From contig JAEMBT020000008.1 in assembly GCA_018873245.2 (NCBI GenBank), positions 930,001 through 994,000 of the forward strand: a stretch of DNA of 64,000 bases, written 5' to 3'. This document shows positions 54,433 to 64,000 of the stretch, piece after piece; positions within the stretch are counted from its first letter, which is position 1, and the number at the start of each line of letters is the position of its first letter. This stretch comes from Archegozetes longisetosus. Lineage: Eukaryota; Arthropoda; Arachnida; Sarcoptiformes; Trhypochthoniidae. Under the pieces are notes generated by a model. The model saw nothing but the letters and a program-made list of their open reading frames with translations. It did not search any database and was not told the origin of the DNA. Position numbers and translations under genes: made by a program.

Positions 54433-55601
54433 CTAATTGAGATTTTCAGCAATCGCTAAATTCCATAAAAAGTTCTCGAGATTTGGAGCCAATTTTTTCT
54501 CTTTAAGCGCTTCCAAAGTAATCGGTTTAGTTCGACCTTCTTGTCCCTCATCTACGTCTGCCATTAGTTTCAAAGTTTTGATTAATTCATTTGTTTTGGC
54601 TGCAATTTCTTTGATCACATCCTTATCTGAATTACTGGAGATATCTGCCTGTCTTGTCATGAAAACAGCGATATCTTTATGTGTTTTAGTCATACAAAAC
54701 ACATCTTTGGAAGTATGAGAAACAGTGATCTCAACTGCAGCCAAATTAACATAAATATCATACAAATCATTTCTGTTCTCAATATCACTCTCAAGGAAAC
54801 CTGCGATATAGTGGTTCAATGACTTGAGTTCTTCTATTTCCAATTGAGAACTCAATTCAATACAAGGATACAGTATTTGATTGTAATGGTTTCGATGCGA
54901 AACAAATGCCGGCAACGCTCGTATGAACTGTAGTAAAGTTTCCAACTTATGGTGATAAACAGCTATTCGCTTCTTAAGTATTAAAGCCGTGTAAATCAAT
55001 ATTACGTCTAAACCGAACATCTTGATAATTGCCTTAATCGGTGATTTTGATGCCATCATATGCATCTCATCGTAATCTTCATAATTGAATTTAGAATTAG
55101 TTTCTTCACTAACAAACGAGCCGTTTATCAGAACTGATAAATAATAAGACAATAATTGATTTATGTCCCCGGTTTTGTAATAAACTTGAGAAAATATTTT
55201 GATTAAAGCCTCATATTTTTCAGGATTAAAGTCTTTGGATATGATGGCTATAGAGAATTGTTTGACATCATTAAGTACTGAATTATTAGTAATTGTTTGA
55301 CTCGTGTATATATAGATCCAAACATTTTGGTAGTGATAATAACGATATCGACAGTTTAAAACTATTGACAAAATTATTCAATTATTAATCACAAAGTCTT
55401 TGCATAACTTCTTGTGATAAGTTTATACTTACCCGAATTGCTATCAAAAGTGTCATCGATTAGAGCGCAATGTTTTTCAATATAAGAACGCAATATCTGA
55501 CTAATTGAAGGATATGTCCATTTCATGAACAGATTGTTGTGTAACTGATTTTCTATTAAATGAACTGAAATCAACTGTTCAATTGGCTTAATTGAACGCA
55601 T
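54433..55601 (-). CDS. DENND10: DENN domain-containing protein 10 (FAM45)
   Basis: Small DENN-family protein linked to late endosome and multivesicular-body homeostasis, with proposed guanine-exchange activity for Rab27. Exon 1 (55601-55433) and exon 2 (55361-54433) join through a split Val codon to 365 aa (human 357). Matches along the length include VWIYIYTSQTI, FSIAIISKDFNPEKYEAL, the core LDVILIYTALILKKRIAVYH, RALPAFVSHR, NHYIAGFLES, RNDLYDIYVNLAAVEITV and the end LEALKEKKLAPNLENFLWNL. The ATG at 55601 follows an in-frame upstream region without another start. It is followed on the same strand by DCTPP1. No defects were seen. Confidence 0.93.
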
Positions 55602-55923
55602 TTTGTCAGATCTTAAGCCTTTGTTTTGATTGAGTTAGAAGAGAAGGAAAAGAAGTGTTCACTCATGAGTTTGTTTTCTAAAGAGAAAATCAATAAATTT
55701 GGTTCATATTGAACCAGCAGATGGTGACATACAGACTAAATAACTGGAATGTTTTGAATCTCCGAAATGAAAACAAACTTAAACACTTGTTTGAACTTTT
55801 GCCAACTAATTACTTCAAGCTCTGATAATTTTTGTCCAAGTTGAAAAACTTTTTAGAGTTTCTCTTTTAGAACAAATTATAAGAAATTCTATTGAACTTA
55901 CAACAAACTTCTCAATCATTATG

Positions 55924-55965
55924 AATACCAATTCAATACCAATACCAATTCAATACCAATACATC
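55924..55965 (+). repeat. Short tandem repeat of ATACCAATTCA units
   Basis: The units ATACCAATTCA and ATACCA alternate several times over about 40 bp. Confidence 0.7.
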
Positions 55966-58765
55966 AGATTTACAGAGATTTGATTGCGTAAGGATTAGTT
56001 TAGAAATAGTCTCAACTTTTACTGAACAACTAAATTAAATGCATTTTGTCAGACCATTACGTATTGTTGATTATTGTTAATCAATTTATTAGTCAGTCAT
56101 AATTTAAAAACGTGACAATCTTGGTGGTTAGATCTAACTGATCAGTCTGAAAATGTTTTGACAAAAAATTGATTTGATAGTTGGATGATCAAAGTTAATT
56201 TATTAAGACTAGTTCAGTAAAATGGTTATGTAAATACTGTAAAGTTACGTATTTGTCTTTTGATTGATTGTTGAACGCCAATTAATCATATATCCTATAC
56301 AATTGAATGCGTAGTAACTCTTATTGTTGAACTTTGATATGTTATCATAAGTAGTTTTATCAAAATTGTTGAACGAGTGAATCTAGGTCTCCCAACAATC
56401 ATTATAAACATATTATTGAAATTTATTTATTTTTCAGATAAAAAATGATTGCCTCATTGCAGTGCAAAAAACTTTTCTAATGACTTTTAATCCTTAAAAA
56501 TGTCTTAATTATTGTATATTTGCGGTTCCTACTTTTTTCGACTATAGCTCATTCGTGTCTTCAGTTATGTCTGCAAATTTAGACGAGCTGTAAATAACTT
56601 TACTTTGAACCAGACTATAATTTGAATATAATCTTATCTACAGTTAAATGGTTTGATAGTTGCCACTAATTTATTTTTTGAATGTTTTATCTTATTCAAT
56701 GAATAGACTATTGACATAACGTATTTTCCAAACATTTCTAAATAACTCATATTAAGTCATATTAATAACTCTGAGATCTAAATTTTTCCTAAAGCTAGCT
56801 ACTCAGTTTGATATTTTTTACCTAAGCTTTGCTTAAAATTTGCAAATATTGGTCAATATTTAAACAGATTGTTCAGGTTAGAGGAAAATCCAAAAAGTTT
56901 AGAAACTCATAATGAGATGGATTTGAAACTCGCACATTTTGCCTCGTAGTAATCAATAGACTTATTCTAAAGACACTTTACTTTCTATAAGTTCAATATT
57001 TTAGGAAAAAGTTCTTTTTGTTTCTAAGAGCGAATCACTTCCTGAAACATGTTTATCAAAGCCTGAAACAAATAAGATATGGTAAAATAGCTGTGTTTGG
57101 GGCCATTTACGAAAGCCCTTCAGTCAAACTTTAAAACATATAATTCCAAATTTATTAGTATTTTTCAAACAAATGATTCAAATTTGAATTTTTAATAAAC
57201 TTGCATAATTATGATTGAGTCCTTTTAGAAACCGAAACATTAAAACCCGTTTGAGCTCGTTTTTCTGTTTACTCTGTTGTTAAGAAGACGTTAGTTGTCT
57301 GAGCGAATGGCAACTAATAGGTAGTAGAAGTTGTAGTAGAGTTTATGGTCGACTGATAGAACGTGTCAAAAAATAGTGAGAACTAAAACTTAAGTTCCCT
57401 TAAAAATTAATTGCTAGATTCAGTTCAGTCAAACTTACTATCCGTTCACCGCTAGTCGACTCTTTGAATAAACTGATCATTATTTTTCGCTTAAATTTCA
57501 TTTTAATTTTATGTCTCAAAAAACAAATCAATTCCTGGTATTAGAGTCTTAGAGAATTGATTGAACTCTTTTCACATTTACCTTTGACTCATTAGATCTG
57601 ATTTTTTGAAAGCGGTAAAGATGTGTTGAGCTCTGATTTTCAACTTTTGTGGCTATTGTTTGATTTAGATAATCCCAAACTATTGTTGACATGAATTTTC
57701 GGTCTAATTCATATGATTTGGTTGTATGAAAGGACTATAACTTGAAGAACTGAATTTTGGCAGCGCTTCAGTTTTCAATGAGCACTAGTAATAAGATGTC
57801 TCGAATAATTATTCTATTTATCGTTATTTAGTGTATTTTCTGGAATCCTTAATCTGTTTCAGATTTACTTCACAAGTGAGCGTAAGCTTTAGTTTCTAAA
57901 TGAGCTACGAATGAGTGAAAATATCGTATTTCAGAACTTAATCAGTTGGATCTAAACCTTAAGTAGGAAAGCACTGCTTTTTAGTTGAAATTTTGCGCTT
58001 TACTTTGTTCCATCAAAACTGTTATATTTTCACATTTATTCTCAAATTGAAGATCAAAAGAGCTGTGACTCTGACTTAAGGTTGACCTGAATGGGTATTT
58101 ATGTTGCTATAAGTTTTGAAGAGGGGTTGAAGTTTTAAATTGTCAAACTAGCCATAGAAACTATGATCTACCAAAAGATAGGTTTTTATTTAAATAAAAA
58201 CTCAATTTTGATCTCTTATACTAAGATGCGAATATACAGTCTGAAAGTAGAAGTTGTACTCAACTTTTATTGTCGAATACTTAAACGAAGTGATAAGAAA
58301 AGATAAATTGTTGCACCTTTTGGTGAGGTTTTAATATTGTTTGCACTTTCGAATGCATTAAATATGTCTGAAAAAGAATTATTTCTCAGTTCTAGGAAAT
58401 GGATATTTCACAAAGAGTCAAAGCGACCCCATTGTCGCTTCTTTTATTTGGACAAACGAGGCGCCATTCCCTACATTGTCTTGTGTTGTTTGATGTAGGC
58501 AATTCACCTGAAAGTTAGAGAACCAGAGAGTCATAGACTGAGTAAGAAATCAGAAACACTTCATTAGTATTAGTACAGGTCCATTATGTTGGCTCAATTT
58601 TTCAAAGATAGCTACTTTTCTATACAAATATAAATGTGTGCTTCAATTAAATTGATTTTTAGAATTAGTCGATAAATTGACTCAGGTTTGCGATTGTCGA
58701 CTGTAGTGGCTTTGTTTTGGTTCAGAGTTTACTTGCAACACTACTATCAGTATGTTCTTATTATC

Positions 58766-58768
<3 letters not shown>

Positions 58769-58797
<29 letters not shown>
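58769..58797 (+). repeat. CT dinucleotide microsatellite
   Basis: About 14 TC units, followed by further imperfect CT-rich sequence to about 58,830. Confidence 0.95.
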
Positions 58798-58806
<9 letters not shown>

Positions 58807-60107
58807 GCTCTCTTTATTTCTATCTCTAACAGTCTTAACTTTATTCTAGACTCTAAAGTACTTTTTGTTGTTTATTAATCTTACTATGCAATGTGTTCGT
58901 CTCTTTTCTCACTCGTCGGTGCGTTCAATATTACGAAAGAGATATGATTTTGATCTTTATTATTTTTTATGTAACACATGATCGTAATAATAAAAATAAT
59001 TGTTCATTATTGGTCTTAATATAGTTATTGTCCTTATTATAGACAGTCAACTGGTTTTACTGTTTATAACGAAATAAAAAAAGAAAAAATTGAACACCGA
59101 ATGAAACATTAATTTTTGAGTTGAGCAAAAACACTGCTTATGAGGACACTTAAAAGCACCTGCATTTCAGGTTTACTTGACAGCAGTTTTTTCTCTGAGA
59201 TCTTTGGAAAGGGGAAGAAATGAAAAATAGCCAAACTTTTACTCTAGCAGTGATTCCAACCATTTTAAGGGGTCTGTGAGGAGAAGCGCTACACAATTAT
59301 TACTTATCAGTTATCACAGCTTTTCTAGCTTTGATTCATGGTCTTTGATGACCAATGCAGTCATTTTTGAGGAATCCAAAGACTCGCGTTAAATCACGAT
59401 CATTTTCAGTGGTGTATTATCTGGCAAACTGTTTATAGCTACTGATAATTTTGTTTCCTCTTTAAAAAAATTTCAACTGCTATTATATATGGGCATTGGT
59501 TTTAAAGCGCATTACAGTACAGTCACACCCATTCTCTCTAATTTTATATATAACTTATATTATATATATAAGTATAAACAGCCTCATTGTTGTTGTCGGT
59601 GGAATTTCCTTACTACTCCACAGCCCGTAATGTACAGTGCGTTTAAAGGCAGGCGATTCAGAATATCAATGCTTTTAGCGTAAGGTTCAGTTGAGTTCTT
59701 GACTGACGAGAGCGTACTGTACAGTATTGTGCATTTTCTTATTTGCTTGACTGCACTTTTAAGACGGAATGTTAAACCATTGCCTAAAGCCCCCCAATAG
59801 CAGAGAAGAAGGAAAACAACAACGACTTGATATGAAAAGCAGTCAAATGGCAATGAAGGGCAATGAAGGGCCGTCTGACCAAACCTTAGCAATAAATGCC
59901 AATACGGTATACATTATTACTGAAAGTCAGGATATAAGCCAAAAATCAATAAAAAGTGCGTCTAAATTAAGGGTAAAACTTCTCATTTTCAGAGCGCATA
60001 CTTTCCTGACTCTTATTAATTTCTAGTGCTTTCAGCTCTCTTTCATCTTTTACTAAATGAGAAATTTTCACTTTTTTAATGAAAAGATTCTGCTTTTGCA
60101 CTCATAT

Positions 60108-60108
<1 letters not shown>

Positions 60109-60154
<46 letters not shown>
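60109..60154 (+). repeat. AG dinucleotide microsatellite
   Basis: About 23 uninterrupted AG units. It is opposite in strand sense to the CT runs on either side. Confidence 0.95.
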
Positions 60155-60158
<4 letters not shown>

Positions 60159-61093
60159 GCACTATTTGTGATGTATAGTGCACTCGCAGCTCAAAAATTG
60201 TCTCACACTCTTTCAGGTCTCTCTCCCTCTCTTCTATCCCTAACGTTGACTAGTCGTCTCTCTTCTCTCTTGATTTCTCTCACATACTATTCCTAACTTT
60301 CCCTCGATATTCTAGACTCTATACTTACAAAAATGTCTACTAGGGTTGCCATTTCTCATCGTTTCATTCTAGATTTTCCTTACTAAAATTCTTATGACTC
60401 GGACTAATGTTAAATCTTATACGTTGTTTCTTAATTATATTTGTATTTGGCCAAATTTTTCTAATATTCCTTATGCTTTCAATATGAAAATTTGTAAATA
60501 TTTGACAATTATCAAATATTGACAAAATTTTGCTGTATTTTGAAAGAATCACTTTTAAAGACATTAAGTTTATGTTTAACCCAGGCAAGTATGATCAATA
60601 TCTTAAGAATTTATTGGTGAAGGTCATCTTTGTGAAATTAGGCAGCAAAAAGAATAGTAATTAAGTAGATAATTGAAATGAAAACAGTTGAAATTAAAAT
60701 TTATAAGTTGGTCGCCAACCCTACTGACTGTTCGCTAGCATTGTAGACTCTACTGTAGAACAATCCTCTACTGTTGTAGTAATGCCTTTCATGCTATAGT
60801 ATTGCTATCATCTATTGGTGCCATTCATTCTATTTGCATTTTGGTGCCTCGAGGAGTCTTCGTCAGGAGTTCGACTGACTTGCAGGGAGTGGTTCTATAA
60901 TCTCTAGCATTTCTAGTATGTAGTAAAAGCACTGGACTCTTGTTTAGAAAGTTCTTTCTAGTTTGATAGAAGAAGAAGTCAGCGAAAAGAGGATATGGCA
61001 ATTGTGCAATGGATTTATTCTCCCTCTAATTTGGAAAATGCTGTCAAAGCACAGCTGCATTTTCCTCTATCACTAACATCACATCACATACAC

Positions 61094-61142
<49 letters not shown>
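61094..61142 (+). repeat. CT dinucleotide microsatellite
   Basis: About 24 uninterrupted TC units. It is complementary to the AG run about 0.95 kb to the left. Confidence 0.95.
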
Positions 61143-61143
<1 letters not shown>

Positions 61144-63596
61144 AAGCTCTTGCGTTCATTTATTTGCTATGCTTTGCATTTTTTACTTTGTTTTAATGCC
61201 TTTTTAGTTTGAAAAGAAAGTGAACCAGACTTTTATAATTCCCAAAACTTGAAAACTTCTTTTGTTTAAACCTAAAACAAAAGCCAACTAAAAAAGCAGA
61301 GCAGAGATTATTTGATAATGCTTTACTTTGTTTTAAAAGAAAAATAGACTTAATCTTACCAAATTTTTGTTCATTAATTATATACAGGTATTTGAGATTT
61401 GAAGATTTCACGCTGAAATATGCCACTATTTGATGGTTCTAATGATAATTAAAATTATTCTTTCTTTCGTGAAACTCTTTGCCTCAATGTAAAGTTCAAA
61501 TCGACTTTGAGATCAAAACTTTTTGGTCTTTCCAACAAATTTATTATGAAAAATAATGAAATAGCTTAATAATAGCAAAAAACCCGAAACGTCATAAATA
61601 TTACTGAATGTTTACTTCTCAGGTACTCGTATCTGAGGCATAACTATCTTTTCCAGATAAGTAATATACTCATATAAATGCTATTCGTAACAACAAATTG
61701 AGGTCTGATAATAAATAAACTTTTTCTTAGAGATAACACTTCTGAAAATGGTCTAAATCCTGCTTTCGACTCTCAAATCATTTTGATTATACTTCAGTAA
61801 AACATTCTGAATCAATAAAACTAGTTATGTAAGCAGATAACTATTGAAATTGAACCAGAGTTTTATAAAAATATTATAGTTTAAAAATAATTTGGCATTT
61901 TTCCATCTTATATAACAAGAATCCGTATATACATGTGCATTTTCTCTTCAATATGAAAGTTTCGGTAAATTATTTAATAACTTTGAACTTTTTTTTTAAT
62001 ATTTAATACGCTTATAATGACTACATTCCAGGCATGAAATAATTATAGAATCAACGAAATACCAAATTACTATTATAAAAGTATATTGAGGCAGATGCAA
62101 ACTCTTACAGTTATATTAAACGTGGATTTTAACCGTTGAAACAAAAAGCAACTCTGATGTTTTAGAAGTAAAAGTTCTAAATAGGGTAAAAACTATATAC
62201 ACGGGGAATGTTCAATATAATGCCTAGTACTGACATACCCTTGAAATTTATTACAATTCGGTTCTGCTCTTCAAGTTTATTCTTAGAACATATAAAAATG
62301 ATTCCCAATTGTCTAATGAATGTGAAAAGAAACATTATTGTAATATTGCAAAAGTAATTCTCAAACAAAGAAGTTGTTTATTTGAAGCATCTTTAAAATG
62401 CAGACAATCGTTCTTTACTTCGAAGGACACACTTAATAATTATGTGTCACAATTATTGTGTCACAAAGAGTGGGCTTCGAGTTTGAAAGTAAAATAGAAA
62501 TTGAAGAAAAAACAAAAATAAAGTTTGCTTGCATTGAATGAACACATTATTTTGCTTGAAAAGTGTTCCCTAGTCTGAAAAAAAGAAAAGGCACACAAAT
62601 TGCGTTGATCTACCGTTTCTGATTAATGCAATAACAGAATCAGATCCCTGTCTCATGCATGTGAACGCAATTTCGATCGATATGTTCTGCTTCTATGACC
62701 AAAACTTTGCTGCCATAACACAAAAGTGAACACTGCTCTAAATTTCATATACGCTCTATATTAAGAACTTTTTTATAAACTTAAATATAGTAAACATAAG
62801 ACAGAACAGGAAGTAATGACAAACTTATTGTCAGAGAAAAAGTCGTACATATTTGTCAATAAACAATATATTTATTAATAAAAATCAAAAGTAACATTTG
62901 AAATGTTCGACTTGAATATTACATGGAATTATTTTTTCAAAATAATATTTAACATAACAATTAGTTCTAATATTTTCTCATCAGATAATTTACATTCATA
63001 TGAATATTAATGATTTTTGAAAATTGTTGAGCATTAATGTGTTTTTGGAAATTTATATGATATACCGTAAAATATTGCGCAATATATTTCTTTTGTAGGT
63101 TATTCTTAAGATAACGCATAACTACAAGAGAAAACCCACACATAGTTGGCTGCCGTATAAACTTTTGGCTAAAAACTATTTTTTAGTCAAAATTCCGTTT
63201 TTATGGGTTGTTCATCACATCGTTTCGATTTGCAACGAGTTTTCCCTCAGAAAATAAGTTGTGCTAATTCTTAAAATGATTTACTGTATAATAATTCGGC
63301 TTTAATTTTCAACTTAATATTTGATATATAGCTTAAAAAACTAGCATTTTCACAAGCTTTATATGAGCACAAAAATGTTTGTTAACTTCGTAATCGCAAC
63401 TTATTGAACATTTCAAACCAAAGTACTGGTGTTTCTTTGTATAAGAATAAATGTCACTGTAATCTATGAGTGATTCTGAACAACCCGTATTACCACTTTA
63501 AATAAATATCATTTAATTATCTTACTATTGGTAAAAGATTGAGCTTCTCGTACAGTATATTAAATAAATTGTATACAGAATCTAATGAATTGATAC

Positions 63597-64000
63597 CTAA
63601 ACTTCACTTAGTTGATGGTTAATTTGTTGTTTCTGCCAAAGTCCTAGATTAAGCACATTGAGGTTCGGCAATTGCATTATTTTCTCGAGACCAACAGTTG
63701 TTATAAGAGAGCATCCGTAGAGATCAATGTTAGTTAAATTGACTAAATGTTGTCCAATAGCGCACAATCCTTTGTCAGTAATTTTGTTGCACTGTCCTAA
63801 ATTAAGAACTCTTAATCCACTTAATGCGCGCGAAATTTTGATCAGACCCTCATCAGTGATTCCGGAGCATGCATTCAAACTCAAACATTTGAGATGAACC
63901 AGTTTTTGGGATATATGTATTAATCCTTGATCGCCAATCTTATCACTACTAAAACTAACGTCAAGCACTTGCAGGTGTTTTGCTATGCCATCGCTCAAGT
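63597..64000 (-). CDS. FBXL14: FBXL14-like F-box/LRR protein, 3' end only
   Basis: Substrate-recognition subunit of SCF ubiquitin ligases; FBXL14 (fly Partner of paired) targets Snail-type and Pax regulators. The C-terminal 134 codons are in the window, and the frame stays open to the right edge, so the F-box and first repeats lie beyond it. Cys-containing leucine-rich repeats follow one another: LQVLDVSFSSDKIGDQGL, LKCLSLNACSGITDEGL, LRVLNLGQCNKITDKGL, LTNIDLYGCSLITTVGLE and LNVLNLGLWQ. The last three match FBXL14 (LNIGQC, IDLYGC, VLNLGLWQ) closely. The stop is at 63597. The tail after LWQ is short. Confidence 0.88.
   Translation of the reverse strand, partial: LSDGIAKHLQVLDVSFSSDKIGDQGLIHISQKLVHLKCLSLNACSGITDEGLIKISRALSGLRVLNLGQCNKITDKGLCAIGQHLVNLTNIDLYGCSLITTVGLEKIMQLPNLNVLNLGLWQKQQINHQLSEV

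Larger units (their letters stand above)
55602..63596. other. 8-kb gene-poor region
   Basis: No recognisable gene. The 5' side of DENND10 lies at its left edge and the 3' side of the FBXL14-like gene at its right edge. It holds three GA/CT microsatellites, a tandem ACCAATTCAAT-type repeat at about 55,924-55,965, an exon-like island near 58.4 kb with two small hairpins, and a TATATATAAG motif near 59,565 next to less AT-rich sequence that could be a promoter of an unrecognised transcript. Confidence 0.4.

Noticed and set aside
59584..59892. 102-codon minus-strand frame with a hydrophobic segment
   Set aside because: Overlaps an equally long frame on the other strand, shows no conserved motif, and lies in a gene-poor region with microsatellites.
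59769..60026. 85-codon plus-strand frame in the gene-poor region
   Set aside because: Low-complexity GGCAATGAA repeat inside, no motif, no partner exons.
62309..62497. 62-codon plus-strand frame with several Cys
   Set aside because: No recognisable motif and no flanking exons; overlaps an opposite frame.

Overview
The window is AT-rich nuclear DNA from an animal with a nervous system. It carries spliced genes for synaptophysin and the active-zone scaffold ELKS/Bruchpilot, and most introns in its compact genes are 60-110 bp. The gene set and style suggest an arthropod, most likely a chelicerate and perhaps an acariform mite. That placement is inference; no sequence here proves the taxon. No bacterial operon, CRISPR array, rRNA or tRNA was recognised.

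Left end (1-4.4 kb): a relic region. A decayed plus-strand copy of a very-long-chain 3-oxoacyl-CoA reductase (HSD17B12-like) runs from about 0.78 to 3.72 kb and is split by mobile DNA. A 1.28-kb hAT element with an 8-bp target duplication carries a second 0.62-kb hAT element nested inside it, also with a perfect 8-bp duplication. A FLYWCH-type zinc-finger fragment lies beside them.

Gene-dense part (4.4-30.6 kb): sulfite oxidase (+), an FKBP8-like immunophilin (+), a secreted parallel beta-helix protein with a Gly/Asn-rich insert (-), phosphomevalonate kinase (-), nicotinamide phosphoribosyltransferase (+), proteasome subunit alpha-5 (-), synaptophysin (+), an MCFD2-like EF-hand protein (+), a small secreted cysteine-containing orphan (-), a membrane-anchored ABHD14-like hydrolase (+) and an MTH1-like Nudix gene (+) with a degenerate active site and a 311-bp inverted-repeat element in its first intron.

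Large-gene part (32.6-52.4 kb): one ELKS/Bruchpilot gene of about 2,216 codons. Its first intron is 8.5 kb and holds a candidate nested four-exon gene for an unrecognised 160-aa protein. One exon of 3.2 kb encodes more than 1,000 residues of nearly uninterrupted coiled coil.

Right end (53.7-64 kb): dCTP pyrophosphatase (-) and DENND10/FAM45 (-) in tandem, an 8-kb gene-poor stretch with three GA/CT microsatellites, and the 3' end of an FBXL14-like F-box/LRR gene (-) that leaves the window.

The genes are mostly unrelated housekeeping or neuronal genes. Two functional themes recur: nucleotide-pool and NAD metabolism (NAMPT, DCTPP1, NUDT1-like) and the presynapse (synaptophysin, ELKS). Three features could each be repaired by a one-base indel (FKBP8 N terminus, the AAT run of the beta-helix gene, one relic splice donor). 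Small assembly errors should therefore be excluded before these are read as biology.
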